From Candidatus Sulfopaludibacter sp. (GTDB lineage: Bacteria > Acidobacteriota > Terriglobia > Bryobacterales > Bryobacteraceae), in contig JARLGM010000042.1 of assembly GCA_031292755.1 (NCBI GenBank), positions 1 through 43,457 of the forward strand: DNA of 43,457 nucleotides. Direction: 5' to 3'. The position numbers and the translations under genes are program-made. Below, in pieces: positions 32,060 to 39,722 of the stretch. The first letter of the stretch is position 1. Every line of letters starts with the position of its first letter. The notes beneath the pieces are model-generated. The model did no database searches. It was not told where the DNA came from and was given only the letters and a program-made list of their open reading frames with translations.

Positions 32060-32721
32060 TGGCTGACCACCAGGCCGTCGTGGAGTACGATGCGCCGGTC
32101 CGCGCTCTCGGCCAGCGCCTGCTCGTGGGTCACCAGGACCATGGTGGCGCCCTGTTCCCGGTTGAGCGCCAGCAGAAGATCCAGCACCACTTTGCCGGTG
32201 GCGCTGTCCAGATTGCCGGTGGGCTCGTCGGCCAGCAGGATGGGTGGGCGCAGCGCAAAGGCGCGCGCCAGGGCCACCCGCTGCTGCTCGCCGCCGGAAA
32301 GCTGCACGGGGTAATGGTCGAAGCGGCCCTTCAATCCCACGCGGTCCAGCAGTTCGCGGGCGCGCTCCCGGCCGCCGGTCGCATTGCCCGCCAGTTCCAT
32401 GGGCAGCACCACGTTCTCTTCGGCGGTCAAGGTGGGGAGCAGGTGGTAGGACTGGAAGACGAATCCGATCTTGCGGCCGCGCAGCAGAGCCATGTCGTCT
32501 TCGCTCAGGCGCGTGATGTCTTCGCCGTCCAGCAGCACCTGGCCGCTGGTGGGAAAATCCAGTCCCGCCAGCAGCCCCAGCAGGGTGCTTTTTCCACTGC
32601 CGGAGGGCCCCATGATCGCGGCGAACTGGCCTTTGGGAATTTCCAGGTCGATGCCTTTGAGGATATCCACACGGTGCGTGCCGGTGTCGATAGACTTGGT
32701 GAGCGCGCGAACCTGAATCAA
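32056..32721 (-). CDS. ybbA: YbbA-like ABC transporter ATP-binding protein (LolD/MacB type)
   Basis: 221 residues. Walker A GPSGSGKST (38-46), Q-loop Gln90 in GFVFQ, signature LSGGEQQR (141-148), Walker B ILLADE (161-166), D-loop and switch His in LVTHEQ. It is the ATPase for the coupled permease at 29498-32059 (4-nt overlap). The start is a TTG at 32721: no ATG or GTG is better placed and the protein begins MIQVRALTKS, as its relatives do. AAAGG directly precedes the TTG; CATAAT (32727-32732 on the minus strand) is a -10 candidate 5 nt upstream. Divergent from the tesA-like gene with only 19 nt between start codons. Confidence 0.93.
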   Translation of the reverse strand: MIQVRALTKSIDTGTHRVDILKGIDLEIPKGQFAAIMGPSGSGKSTLLGLLAGLDFPTSGQVLLDGEDITRLSEDDMALLRGRKIGFVFQSYHLLPTLTAEENVVLPMELAGNATGGRERARELLDRVGLKGRFDHYPVQLSGGEQQRVALARAFALRPPILLADEPTGNLDSATGKVVLDLLLALNREQGATMVLVTHEQALAESADRRIVLHDGLVVSQ

Positions 32722-32740
32722 CCTTTATTATGGCATTGGG

Positions 32741-33412
32741 ATGACGAAACTTTGTTGGTTCGCGCTGGCCCTCGCGTTGTGCGGCTGCCGGCAGCAGGAA
32801 ACCGCATCGGGCGCGCCGCCTGCCGCGGAAGCACCCAAACCCGCGGCTCCGCCGGTGGACGCCCGGCCGGAAATCGCCTGCTTCGGCGACAGCCTGACCG
32901 CCGGTCAGGGATTGGAACCGGAGCAGAGCTTTCCCGCTCTGCTGCAGCGCGAGTTGGACCGCGAAGGCTACCGCTATCGCGTGGCGAATTTCGGAGTCGG
33001 CGGCGACACCACGCAGGACGGCTTGGAACGCCTGCCCCTGGTCCTCGCCGACAAGCCCGCCCTGGTGGTGTTGGAATTGGGCGCCAACGATGGCCTGCGC
33101 GGACAACCCGTGGCTGTTACCGAAGATAACCTCGGACAAATCGTCCGGGCATTGCAGCAGGGTGGAGCGCAGGTACTGCTGGCGGGGATTACCTTACCAC
33201 CGAACTATGGCCCCGCGTATATCGGCAAGTTCCAGGCGATGTATCCTGAACTCGCCGCCAAATACAAGATCCCACTCATTCCGTTCCTGTTGGCGGGCGT
33301 GGGCGGCAACAGCCGGTTGATGCAGCGCGATGGTCTTCACCCCAACGCGGAGGGTACCGGTGTGGTGGCTCATACCGTATTGCAATCGCTGAAACCCCTC
33401 ATAAAAAAGTGA
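32741..33412 (+). CDS. tesA: TesA-like SGNH esterase/lysophospholipase, lipoprotein
   Basis: 223 residues. Signal with lipobox LCGC (Cys16), then an Ala/Pro-rich linker (20-40), so it is probably anchored to the membrane. SGNH blocks: GDSLTAG (49-55, Ser51), GVGGDT (Gly oxyanion), GAND (114-117, Asn116) and DGLHP (197-201, Asp197/His200). E. coli TesA (thioesterase I/lysophospholipase L1) is periplasmic and soluble; the lipid anchor here is a difference. As in E. coli it is divergent from ybbA-ybbP. A -10 TATTAT (32726-32731) lies 9 nt before the ATG. Confidence 0.9.
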   Translation: MTKLCWFALALALCGCRQQETASGAPPAAEAPKPAAPPVDARPEIACFGDSLTAGQGLEPEQSFPALLQRELDREGYRYRVANFGVGGDTTQDGLERLPLVLADKPALVVLELGANDGLRGQPVAVTEDNLGQIVRALQQGGAQVLLAGITLPPNYGPAYIGKFQAMYPELAAKYKIPLIPFLLAGVGGNSRLMQRDGLHPNAEGTGVVAHTVLQSLKPLIKK

Positions 33413-33473
33413 GGATTAACTTTTGACAGCTTGATGCCCGATAACGGAACTGGTATTCAAACGTTAGGGACGT

Positions 33474-33926
33474 ATGAATAAATCCAGAAGATCGAGATGC
33501 CGCGGTGGTAGTGCTCTTGAAATGGCACTCATGCTGCCCTGGCTGGCCTTTCTTTTTGTGGGCGCATTCGATTGGGGGTATTACGCCCATGCGCTCATTT
33601 CCACCGAGGATGCGGCGCGCGTGGCCGGCACTTACGCCGCCACCGCTACCAGCACCGCGACCGACACCACCAACGTGTGCCTCTTTGCGTTGGAAGAGCT
33701 GCGCATCGTGCCCAATATCAGCAGCAGCACGACCTCCTGTAACGGATCTCCGGTAAGTGTCACCGCGGCGCTGCTCAACAGTACGACCACCCCCACCAGC
33801 GCCGATGGGCAGAATGCCGCGCAGGTTTCGGTCACCTACACCACCCTGCAACTGATTCCCATTCCGGGGTTGTTGCAGAAGCAGGCGACATTCAACCGCA
33901 TCGTGCAGATGCGACTGAGGAATTGA
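33474..33926 (+). CDS. TadE-like pseudopilin-type protein
   Basis: 150 residues. RCRGGSALEMALMLPWLAFLFVGAFDWG (as RGGSALEMALMLPWL) is the TadE pattern: a short basic cytoplasmic leader, the processing-site-like Glu and one hydrophobic helix (about 16-36), then a Ser/Thr-rich extracellular domain. TadE/TadF/TadG minor pseudopilins are cut by TadV-type peptidases and serve Flp-type secretion pili. The adjoining gene is a second TadE-like protein, but no tadA-C, flp or tadV gene is present, so these are orphans or act with a cluster elsewhere. Stop and next start are 2 nt apart. Confidence 0.85.
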   Translation: MNKSRRSRCRGGSALEMALMLPWLAFLFVGAFDWGYYAHALISTEDAARVAGTYAATATSTATDTTNVCLFALEELRIVPNISSSTTSCNGSPVSVTAALLNSTTTPTSADGQNAAQVSVTYTTLQLIPIPGLLQKQATFNRIVQMRLRN

Positions 33927-33928
33927 CC

Positions 33929-34438
33929 ATGAAACGCCGCAACAAACGCGCCGGAAGCGCCATGATCGAGTTCACCATGACCGGCATTCCGCTGATCTTC
34001 ATGTGGATCAGCATCGTTCAGATGTCGCTGGGCATGTGGAACTACCACACGCTGCAATACGCCATCAAACAAGCCGGCGCCTATGTCGCCGTGCACGGCT
34101 CAACCACGGGATATTGCAAGTCGAACAGTTGCCGGGTTCAGGATGCCGCGACCATCATGGCCCAATATGCCATTGGTATGCCGGCCAGCGCCATCACCAT
34201 GACGTTCACGCCCGTGGCGTCGGACCACATCACCAAGGGCACGGCTACCACCTGTGCGCTGACCTCGTGCGAGACCAATGTCACTGCGTTTCCCAACGGG
34301 AACCCCGAATTTGAAATTCAGGCGGAGTATCAATTCAAGACTGCGATTGCCATGCTTGCTCCCGGCACGAAGGGCGGCGCCGTCCGGTTCACGAATCCCT
34401 GGTTCCCCGCTTACACGCACCAGCAAGTAATGTACTAA
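33929..34438 (+). CDS. Second TadE-like pseudopilin-type protein
   Basis: 169 residues from the ATG at 33929, 2 nt after the upstream stop; a TTG at 33923 is less likely. Leader RRNKRAGSAMIEFTMTGIPL with Glu in the SAMIEF motif and a hydrophobic helix (about 12-34) again fit TadE. The remainder has four Cys (SNSC, TTCALTSC) that could form disulfides, and ends in an aromatic segment (NPWFPAYTHQQVMY). It is clearly not a copy of its neighbour: sequence identity is low beyond the leader. Co-transcribed with the gene before it. Confidence 0.8.
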   Translation: MKRRNKRAGSAMIEFTMTGIPLIFMWISIVQMSLGMWNYHTLQYAIKQAGAYVAVHGSTTGYCKSNSCRVQDAATIMAQYAIGMPASAITMTFTPVASDHITKGTATTCALTSCETNVTAFPNGNPEFEIQAEYQFKTAIAMLAPGTKGGAVRFTNPWFPAYTHQQVMY

Positions 34439-34478
34439 GCCTGCCTCGGGCTGGCATAGAATGGGCAGTAGGCTTCGA

Positions 34479-35879
34479 ATGCCCAATCCACAACTGCAGG
34501 CCACTCCCAAGTCTCCCGGACTGTTGCGACAGATCGGCTTCTTCAGCGCCACGGCCCTGGTGATCTCCAACATGGTGGGCACCGGCATCTTCGCCACCAC
34601 CGGGTTCATGGCCGGCGACCTGGGCAGCGCACGGCTCATCCTGGCCTGTTGGTCGGTGGGAGCGCTCTTCGCCTTTGCCGGGGCTCTCAGCTATTCCGAA
34701 CTGGGCGTGAACTTCCCCAGCTCCGGAGGCGAATACGTCTACCTGACGCACGCGTTCGGACCGGAATGGGGCTTCATGACGGGATGGGTCTCGTTCTTCG
34801 CCGGCTTCTCGGCGCCCATCGCCGCCGCGGCGCTGGCATTTTCCGATTACCTCGGCCACTTTTATCCCAGCCTGAAGCAGGACCATGCGTCGCTGGTCAT
34901 CGGTTCCGGCGCGCTCACTCTGCGGCTGGGCAGCGGGCAAATGCTGGCATCCACGCTGATCGCCGCTTTCACCATCCTGAACTGCTTCGGTCTCGGCCGC
35001 ACCGCCAAGGTGCAGAACGTGCTCACCTCCACCAAGGTGCTGGTGGTTGCCGGCTTCGTGCTGATCGGGTTTGTGGCCGGCACGGGCAGTTGGGGCCATT
35101 TCACGGAGCACGCCGTACGCACGTCCACGTTGAGCCTGCCCACCCAGTTTTTCGTGAGCCTGATTTGGGTGATGGTGGGGTATAGCGGATGGAACGCCGC
35201 CACCTACATAGCCGAAGAGGTGCGGCGTCCCGAACGGACGCTGCCCGCGGCGCTGGCGGCAGGCAGTGCGATTGTCGCGGTGCTGTACCTGGGGCTGAAT
35301 CTTCTGTTCATCTATTCCACCCCGCTGGAATCCATGAAGGGCGTGATCGCTATCGGCGCGCTCTCCGCATCCAACCTGTTCGGCCCGGGAGTGGCGGGCG
35401 TCTTTTCGGCGCTGATGGCGTTGGCCATCGTCTCCACCGTGAGCGCCGAGGTGACCATCGGCCCGCGCGTCTATTACGCCATGGCGAAGAATAAGGCGTT
35501 CTTCAAAGCTGCCGCGCAGGTGCACCCGCGATTTCACACGCCGGTGGCGGCCATCGTGAGCCAGGGGCTCTGCGCCATGGCATTGACCATCACCCCGTTC
35601 CCCGGGCTGATGACGTACATCGGGATGAGCCTGACGCTCTTCACGGTGCTCTCGGTGGTGGCGTTGATTAAGTTCCGGCGCGGCCGGCCCGGCTGGCAAA
35701 GGCTGCGGGCCGTGGATTTCGGCTACCCGCTGATTCCCGCCGCGTACATCGTGGTCGGTATCGGCATGATGAGCTACGGCGTCATCAACCAGCCGCTGGC
35801 CTCATTGACCGCGTTTGCCACAGTGGGCGCTGGCGCACTGGTTTATCATTTCGGCGTCCGCCCCCGCCGCGTCTCTTAG
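34479..35879 (+). CDS. APC-superfamily amino acid permease
   Basis: 466 residues with 12 predicted helices. Helix 1 has the substrate-binding ISNMVGTGIF (unwound GxGIF), helix 6 the VMVGYSGWNAATYIAEE segment typical of LAT/APA-type transporters. It should move amino acids across the inner membrane by exchange or proton symport; substrate unknown. The first in-frame ATG (34461) lies inside a TAGAAT -10 (34457-34462), so the ATG at 34479 (MPNPQLQ) is preferred. It ends 14 nt before the MFS gene, which has its own -10. Confidence 0.87.
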   Translation: MPNPQLQATPKSPGLLRQIGFFSATALVISNMVGTGIFATTGFMAGDLGSARLILACWSVGALFAFAGALSYSELGVNFPSSGGEYVYLTHAFGPEWGFMTGWVSFFAGFSAPIAAAALAFSDYLGHFYPSLKQDHASLVIGSGALTLRLGSGQMLASTLIAAFTILNCFGLGRTAKVQNVLTSTKVLVVAGFVLIGFVAGTGSWGHFTEHAVRTSTLSLPTQFFVSLIWVMVGYSGWNAATYIAEEVRRPERTLPAALAAGSAIVAVLYLGLNLLFIYSTPLESMKGVIAIGALSASNLFGPGVAGVFSALMALAIVSTVSAEVTIGPRVYYAMAKNKAFFKAAAQVHPRFHTPVAAIVSQGLCAMALTITPFPGLMTYIGMSLTLFTVLSVVALIKFRRGRPGWQRLRAVDFGYPLIPAAYIVVGIGMMSYGVINQPLASLTAFATVGAGALVYHFGVRPRRVS

Positions 35880-35881
35880 CA

Positions 35882-35887
35882 TAAACT
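35882..35887 (+). promoter_or_regulatory. -10 element of a leaderless promoter
   Basis: TAAACT, then 6 nt (cgaaag), then the ATG at 35894, in the 14-nt gap between two transporter genes. Confidence 0.5.
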
Positions 35888-35893
35888 CGAAAG

Positions 35894-37180
35894 ATGCCAC
35901 AGGTTTCCGTACGTTCCAGGGAAGAACGTCCCACACGCGTCCGATACTGGGTGATCGTATTCGCGGTGGCGCTCGCGGTCATCACCTATATCGATCGCGT
36001 GTGCATCTCGCAGGCTGCGCCTTTGATCCAGCGCGACCTGGGCCTGAGTAAGGTGCAGATGGGCTGGACCTTCACCGCGTTCGGTCTGGCGTATGCGCTG
36101 TTCGAAATGCCGGGCGGATATCTGGGCGATTGGATGGGACCGCGCAAGGTGCTGATGCGCATCGTCATCTGGTGGTCCATCTTTACCGCTGCGACCGGCT
36201 GGGTCTGGAATTTCACTTCCATCCTGGTGACACGCTTCCTGTTCGGCGCCGGTGAGGCCGGCTGTTTCCCCAACGTCACCAAGGCATTCAGCACGTGGCT
36301 GCCGCAGGAGGAAAAAGAGCGGGCCCAGAGCATCATGTGGCTCAGCGCGCGTTGGGGCGGCGCCTTCACGCCGCCGCTGGTAGTGCTGGTGATGAGGCAC
36401 GTGGGCTGGCGTCACACCTTTGAAGTGTTCGGCGGTTTGGGCGTGATTTGGGCGGTTCTGTTCTATCGCTGGTACCAGAACGATCCGCTGAAGAATCCCA
36501 AATTGAACGGCGCCGAACGCGAGTTGGTCCGGAACAGCGCGCGCCATGCCGAAGGTCACGGCGATGTGCCCTGGGGACGCCTGCTGGCGTCGCAGCAGGT
36601 TTGGCTGCTGTGCTGGCAATATTTCTGCCTGAGCTACGGCTGGTATTTCTACATCACGTGGCTGCCCACCTATTTGAGCGAAGGGCGGCACCTGACCATC
36701 GCGAATTCGGCATGGCTGGCGGTGCTGCCGCTGTTCTGCGGGGGCTTGGGGAATCCGGCGGGTGCGTATCTGACCGGACTGCTGGCGCGCAGCAGAGACC
36801 TGGCGCAATCGCGGCGCATCATGGCGTATGTGGGCTTCACCGGGGCGGCGGGGTTCCTGGTGTTCTCCACGCGTGTCGGCGATCCCCTGTGGGCCATGCT
36901 GTCGATCGGCTTCGCCAGTTTCTGCAACGACCTGGTGATGCCCGGCACGTGGGCGGCGGCCATGGACGTGGGCGGCAAGTACGCCGGCACGCTCTCGGGC
37001 GCTATGAATATGTGGGGCAATGTGGGCGGGCTGTTGTGTCCCCTGGCGATCGGCTACCTGCTGAAATGGACGAATAATGACTGGAACGTCACGTTCTACG
37101 TCTCGGCGGCAATCTACCTGGCGGGTATTCTGTTTTGGGCCTTTCTGGATCCGGTGACGCCGCTCGAAATGGCGGAATAA
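35894..37180 (+). CDS. MFS transporter, anion:cation symporter (ACS) family
   Basis: 428 residues, 12 helices. Loop 2-3 reads GGYLGDWMGPRKVL (the MFS GxLxDrxGxRkv signature), helix 4 has RFLFGAGEAGCFPNVTKAF (as FGAGEAGCFPN), the ACS hallmark, and the start contains TYIDRVCIS. ACS members (glucarate, galactonate, hexuronate, tartrate transporters) bring in sugar acids with protons. A sugar-acid substrate would suit the SMP-30/gluconolactonase-type enzyme elsewhere in the window, but no catabolic gene is adjacent, so this is only a suggestion. Confidence 0.88.
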   Translation: MPQVSVRSREERPTRVRYWVIVFAVALAVITYIDRVCISQAAPLIQRDLGLSKVQMGWTFTAFGLAYALFEMPGGYLGDWMGPRKVLMRIVIWWSIFTAATGWVWNFTSILVTRFLFGAGEAGCFPNVTKAFSTWLPQEEKERAQSIMWLSARWGGAFTPPLVVLVMRHVGWRHTFEVFGGLGVIWAVLFYRWYQNDPLKNPKLNGAERELVRNSARHAEGHGDVPWGRLLASQQVWLLCWQYFCLSYGWYFYITWLPTYLSEGRHLTIANSAWLAVLPLFCGGLGNPAGAYLTGLLARSRDLAQSRRIMAYVGFTGAAGFLVFSTRVGDPLWAMLSIGFASFCNDLVMPGTWAAAMDVGGKYAGTLSGAMNMWGNVGGLLCPLAIGYLLKWTNNDWNVTFYVSAAIYLAGILFWAFLDPVTPLEMAE

Positions 37181-37193
37181 TTCGAGCGGTATA

Positions 37194-37225
37194 ATTAAGA
37201 AGCTACTAAATTAAGAAATTAAGAA
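37194..37225. repeat. Four 8-bp AT-rich units (ATTAAGAA), one degenerate
   Basis: ATTAAGAA at 37194-37201, 37210-37217 and 37218-37225, with GCTACTAA filling 37202-37209, so the units stay in 8-bp phase. A perfect TATAAT (37190-37195) overlaps the first unit. Lies between the MFS gene and the convergent ADOP gene. Confidence 0.6.
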
Positions 37226-37228
37226 ACT

Positions 37229-37369
37229 ATGTGGTGTCCTCCTCCGCCCCAAGATACCCAGGAGGCGGCCTCGAATGAGATCGCCCCGGGAGACGAGCCC
37301 AAACCGGATCAGTACGCTGTCGCGCCGAAGCTTGTCGATGCTCCCGGCACTGAGTATTGGCTGCCGTAA
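37229..37369 (+). CDS. Possible 46-residue Pro-rich peptide (doubtful)
   Basis: Open frame ATG (37229) to TAA (37367-37369): starts MWCPPPPQDTQEAA and ends GTEYWLP, acidic and Pro-rich, without a membrane segment. It follows a perfect TATAAT and the ATTAAGAA repeats by about 35 nt, a plausible promoter and leader, with no clear Shine-Dalgarno. The opposite strand also shows an open protein-like frame here, so the coding strand is uncertain. No family known. Confidence 0.2.
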   Translation: MWCPPPPQDTQEAASNEIAPGDEPKPDQYAVAPKLVDAPGTEYWLP

Positions 37370-37388
37370 AGTTTCGAAATAGTTGAAG

Positions 37389-39686
37389 TCAGTCCTGCCG
37401 GAGCGCAAGCGAAGGGTCCACTGCCGCGGCGCGATGGGCAGGGAGCCAGGCGGCGAGGGCACCGGCAATCGCCAGAAGCAGCGCGGGCGCTGCCAGCATC
37501 GGCGGATCCCAGGGATCGATGCCATCGGGCAGTAGATCCGCGAGCGGCCGGATGGCGGCGATGGCCAGCGCCATGCCGAGCGCGCCGCCAATTGCAAGGA
37601 TGGCGATGCCGTCGCCGAGCGCGGTCCACGTGATGCGGCGGGCGGTTGCGCCCAGCGCCGAGCGGATCCCCATTTCGCGCGTCCGGCGGCCCACCGAGTA
37701 CGAAATAGAGCCGTACAACCCCACCAGCGCGAGCAGCATGCCGAGCAGGCTTAGCGAACCGACCAGCGCCGAGGCCATCCGCATGGGGAACAGCGCGCCT
37801 TCCACGGCGTCGGACATAGGGTGGATATCGAGCGTGTCACCCGGTTCCGCCTGTGCCAGCGCCGCGCGCAGCGGCTCCAATTGGCGCGCGGGAAGGCCGG
37901 CTACGCGGACCAGGAATTGCGCCGCGAAGAACGGGGTGTAAATCGCCGCGACGCGATCTTCGCCAAGCGTGCGCAGGCGCGTATCGGCGGCCACGCCAAC
38001 GATCTCGACGGCCTGTTCGTGGCCGCGCCCGGCGAGCAGGCGGGCGCCCACGGGGTCGCCATCGCCAAACAGGAGTTCGGCCAGGGTGCGGCTCACAATC
38101 GCCGGCGTGGGGGTGCGGTCCCGGTCGCGGATTTCGAAATCTCGCCCGCGCAGAATGGGGATGCCCAGGGTAGCGAAGTAATGTTCGCCCGCGCCCATGG
38201 CATACACATCGCGGTAGGTCTCCGGCGGTGCACCCTCGCGCCGCACGCGCTCGAACGGCAATTCGCCCATGAAGGGCAGAGTGCCGATCGATGTGACGCC
38301 GAGCACTCCCGGAACTGCTTCCAGGCGCCGGACCAGCGCATCGCGATCGGTGGCGCCGTGTACGGCCGCGATGATGGTGTGGGCCGCGTCGAAGCCGGGG
38401 CCGCTGCGTGCCAGTTGCACGAAGCTGCGGGTGAACAGGGCGCCGAGGGAGAGCAGCACCATCGACAACGCCACTTGCAGCAGCACGAAGCCGTTGCGCG
38501 GATTCCAGCGGCGCAGGGAGAAGGCCGGCTCTCCCTGTTTGAGCGCCAGACCGAGGTCGGCCCGGGAACTGCGCAGCGCGGGAATCGCCGACGTGATCGG
38601 CAGAGCGATGGCAGACACCAGTAGGGCATACAGCAGCAGCCCGCGGTCGCTTTGAAAATGGAATTCGATGGGAATGTCGTAAGCAGAAGGCCAGCGCAGC
38701 GCGCTCAGGCGGCTGCGCAGAAACGCGTCCAGGGCGAGTCCCGCCGCGGCGCCGCATAACACCAGCACCAGTCCTTCGGCGAGCATGGGCCGTGCCAGTT
38801 GCAGGCGGCCGGCGCCCAACGCTTTACGGATGGCCAGTTCCTTCCGCCGGCTGGCGCTGCGCGCCAGCATCAGGCCCGCTACGTTGGAACAGGCGATCAG
38901 CGCCAACATGCCGGCGACGGCGAACAGCATGACGAAGAAGAGGAAGAAGCGCCGCTGGTCGCCTTCACCGGCGGAGTTTGCGGCCAGGCCGGCCATGGGG
39001 CGCAACGTGGCAACCTGGCGGGCGAACTCCGCGCCGCCGATCCGTTGCGCCGCCGCTTCCAGCGCCTCCCGCGTCTGATCGCGCGTCAGGTCCGGACGGA
39101 GGCGGCCGAAGAGACGGCAATGCGCGGAATCGCTGCCGGCAGGCAGGTAGACTTCCGGTGAGACGCCGTGGCCCATCACGCTGCGATAGTCGCGGGGCAG
39201 GATTCCGAGCACGGTATAGAGACGGCCATTCAGTTCGAGCGAGCGGCCCACGGCATGGGGATCGGAATGCAAACGCCTTTGCCAGAAGCCGTAGCTGACT
39301 ACCGCCACATCGCTTCCCTCGCCGGCCTGCGTGAAGAGGCGGCCGGCGGAAGCGCGCACGCCCAGCACATCGAAGAAGTTGGCGCTCGCGGACAGTCTCC
39401 AGACGCGCTCGCCGCCCGCACTACTGCGCCAATCGATATCGCCGAAGCCGAGCTGAAAGGCGAGATCCTGAAGCACTCCGGCGGCGCGCAACTGGCGATA
39501 TTGGCTATAGGAGACCTGCGCATCCACGCGTGCCAGGCGATCCGGCTGGGAGGCGCTGAGATCGTCCAGCACCATCTCCCGGACCACGCTGTAGACGGTC
39601 ACGGCGGCCCCAATACCGAGGGCGAGGGAGGCGATGGCGGCCGCGGCTAGCGCGGGGGAGCGGCGGAGAAAGCGAAACGGCAGCAT
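37389..39686 (-). CDS. ADOP-type duplicated orphan ABC permease
   Basis: 765 residues, slightly shorter than its relatives because the cytoplasmic leader is minimal (MLPFRFLRRSPALAAAAIAS). Layout: helix about 12-38, MacB-type periplasmic domain, FtsX block (about 245-375), second periplasmic domain, final FtsX block ending HRAAAVDPSLALRQD. Lacks an ATPase neighbour, as usual for ADOP. Divergent from the third copy (36 nt between starts), so the two may share regulation, perhaps as a pair in one complex. Sequence differs widely from the other two copies. Confidence 0.92.
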   Translation of the reverse strand: MLPFRFLRRSPALAAAAIASLALGIGAAVTVYSVVREMVLDDLSASQPDRLARVDAQVSYSQYRQLRAAGVLQDLAFQLGFGDIDWRSSAGGERVWRLSASANFFDVLGVRASAGRLFTQAGEGSDVAVVSYGFWQRRLHSDPHAVGRSLELNGRLYTVLGILPRDYRSVMGHGVSPEVYLPAGSDSAHCRLFGRLRPDLTRDQTREALEAAAQRIGGAEFARQVATLRPMAGLAANSAGEGDQRRFFLFFVMLFAVAGMLALIACSNVAGLMLARSASRRKELAIRKALGAGRLQLARPMLAEGLVLVLCGAAAGLALDAFLRSRLSALRWPSAYDIPIEFHFQSDRGLLLYALLVSAIALPITSAIPALRSSRADLGLALKQGEPAFSLRRWNPRNGFVLLQVALSMVLLSLGALFTRSFVQLARSGPGFDAAHTIIAAVHGATDRDALVRRLEAVPGVLGVTSIGTLPFMGELPFERVRREGAPPETYRDVYAMGAGEHYFATLGIPILRGRDFEIRDRDRTPTPAIVSRTLAELLFGDGDPVGARLLAGRGHEQAVEIVGVAADTRLRTLGEDRVAAIYTPFFAAQFLVRVAGLPARQLEPLRAALAQAEPGDTLDIHPMSDAVEGALFPMRMASALVGSLSLLGMLLALVGLYGSISYSVGRRTREMGIRSALGATARRITWTALGDGIAILAIGGALGMALAIAAIRPLADLLPDGIDPWDPPMLAAPALLLAIAGALAAWLPAHRAAAVDPSLALRQD

Positions 39687-39702
39687 AGCGCTGCTACTAA
39701 TG

Positions 39703-39708
39703 TATACT
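39703..39708 (+). promoter_or_regulatory. -10 element between two divergent permease genes
   Basis: TATACT, 14 nt before the ATG at 39723, predicting a leader of about 8 nt. The overlapping minus-strand sequence TATACA/TACATT could serve the divergent gene at 39686. Confidence 0.4.
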
Positions 39709-39722
39709 CAGGACGGTTTCTC

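Noticed and set aside
32060..33139. N-terminal extension of the ybbP frame across ybbA and tesA
   Set aside because: Overlaps two well-supported genes; the ATG at 32059 overlaps the ybbA stop in the usual ATGA fashion.
33396..33415. Hairpin-like CCTCA...TGAGG at the end of tesA
   Set aside because: Only 5 bp of stem and no proper T-run; not a convincing terminator.
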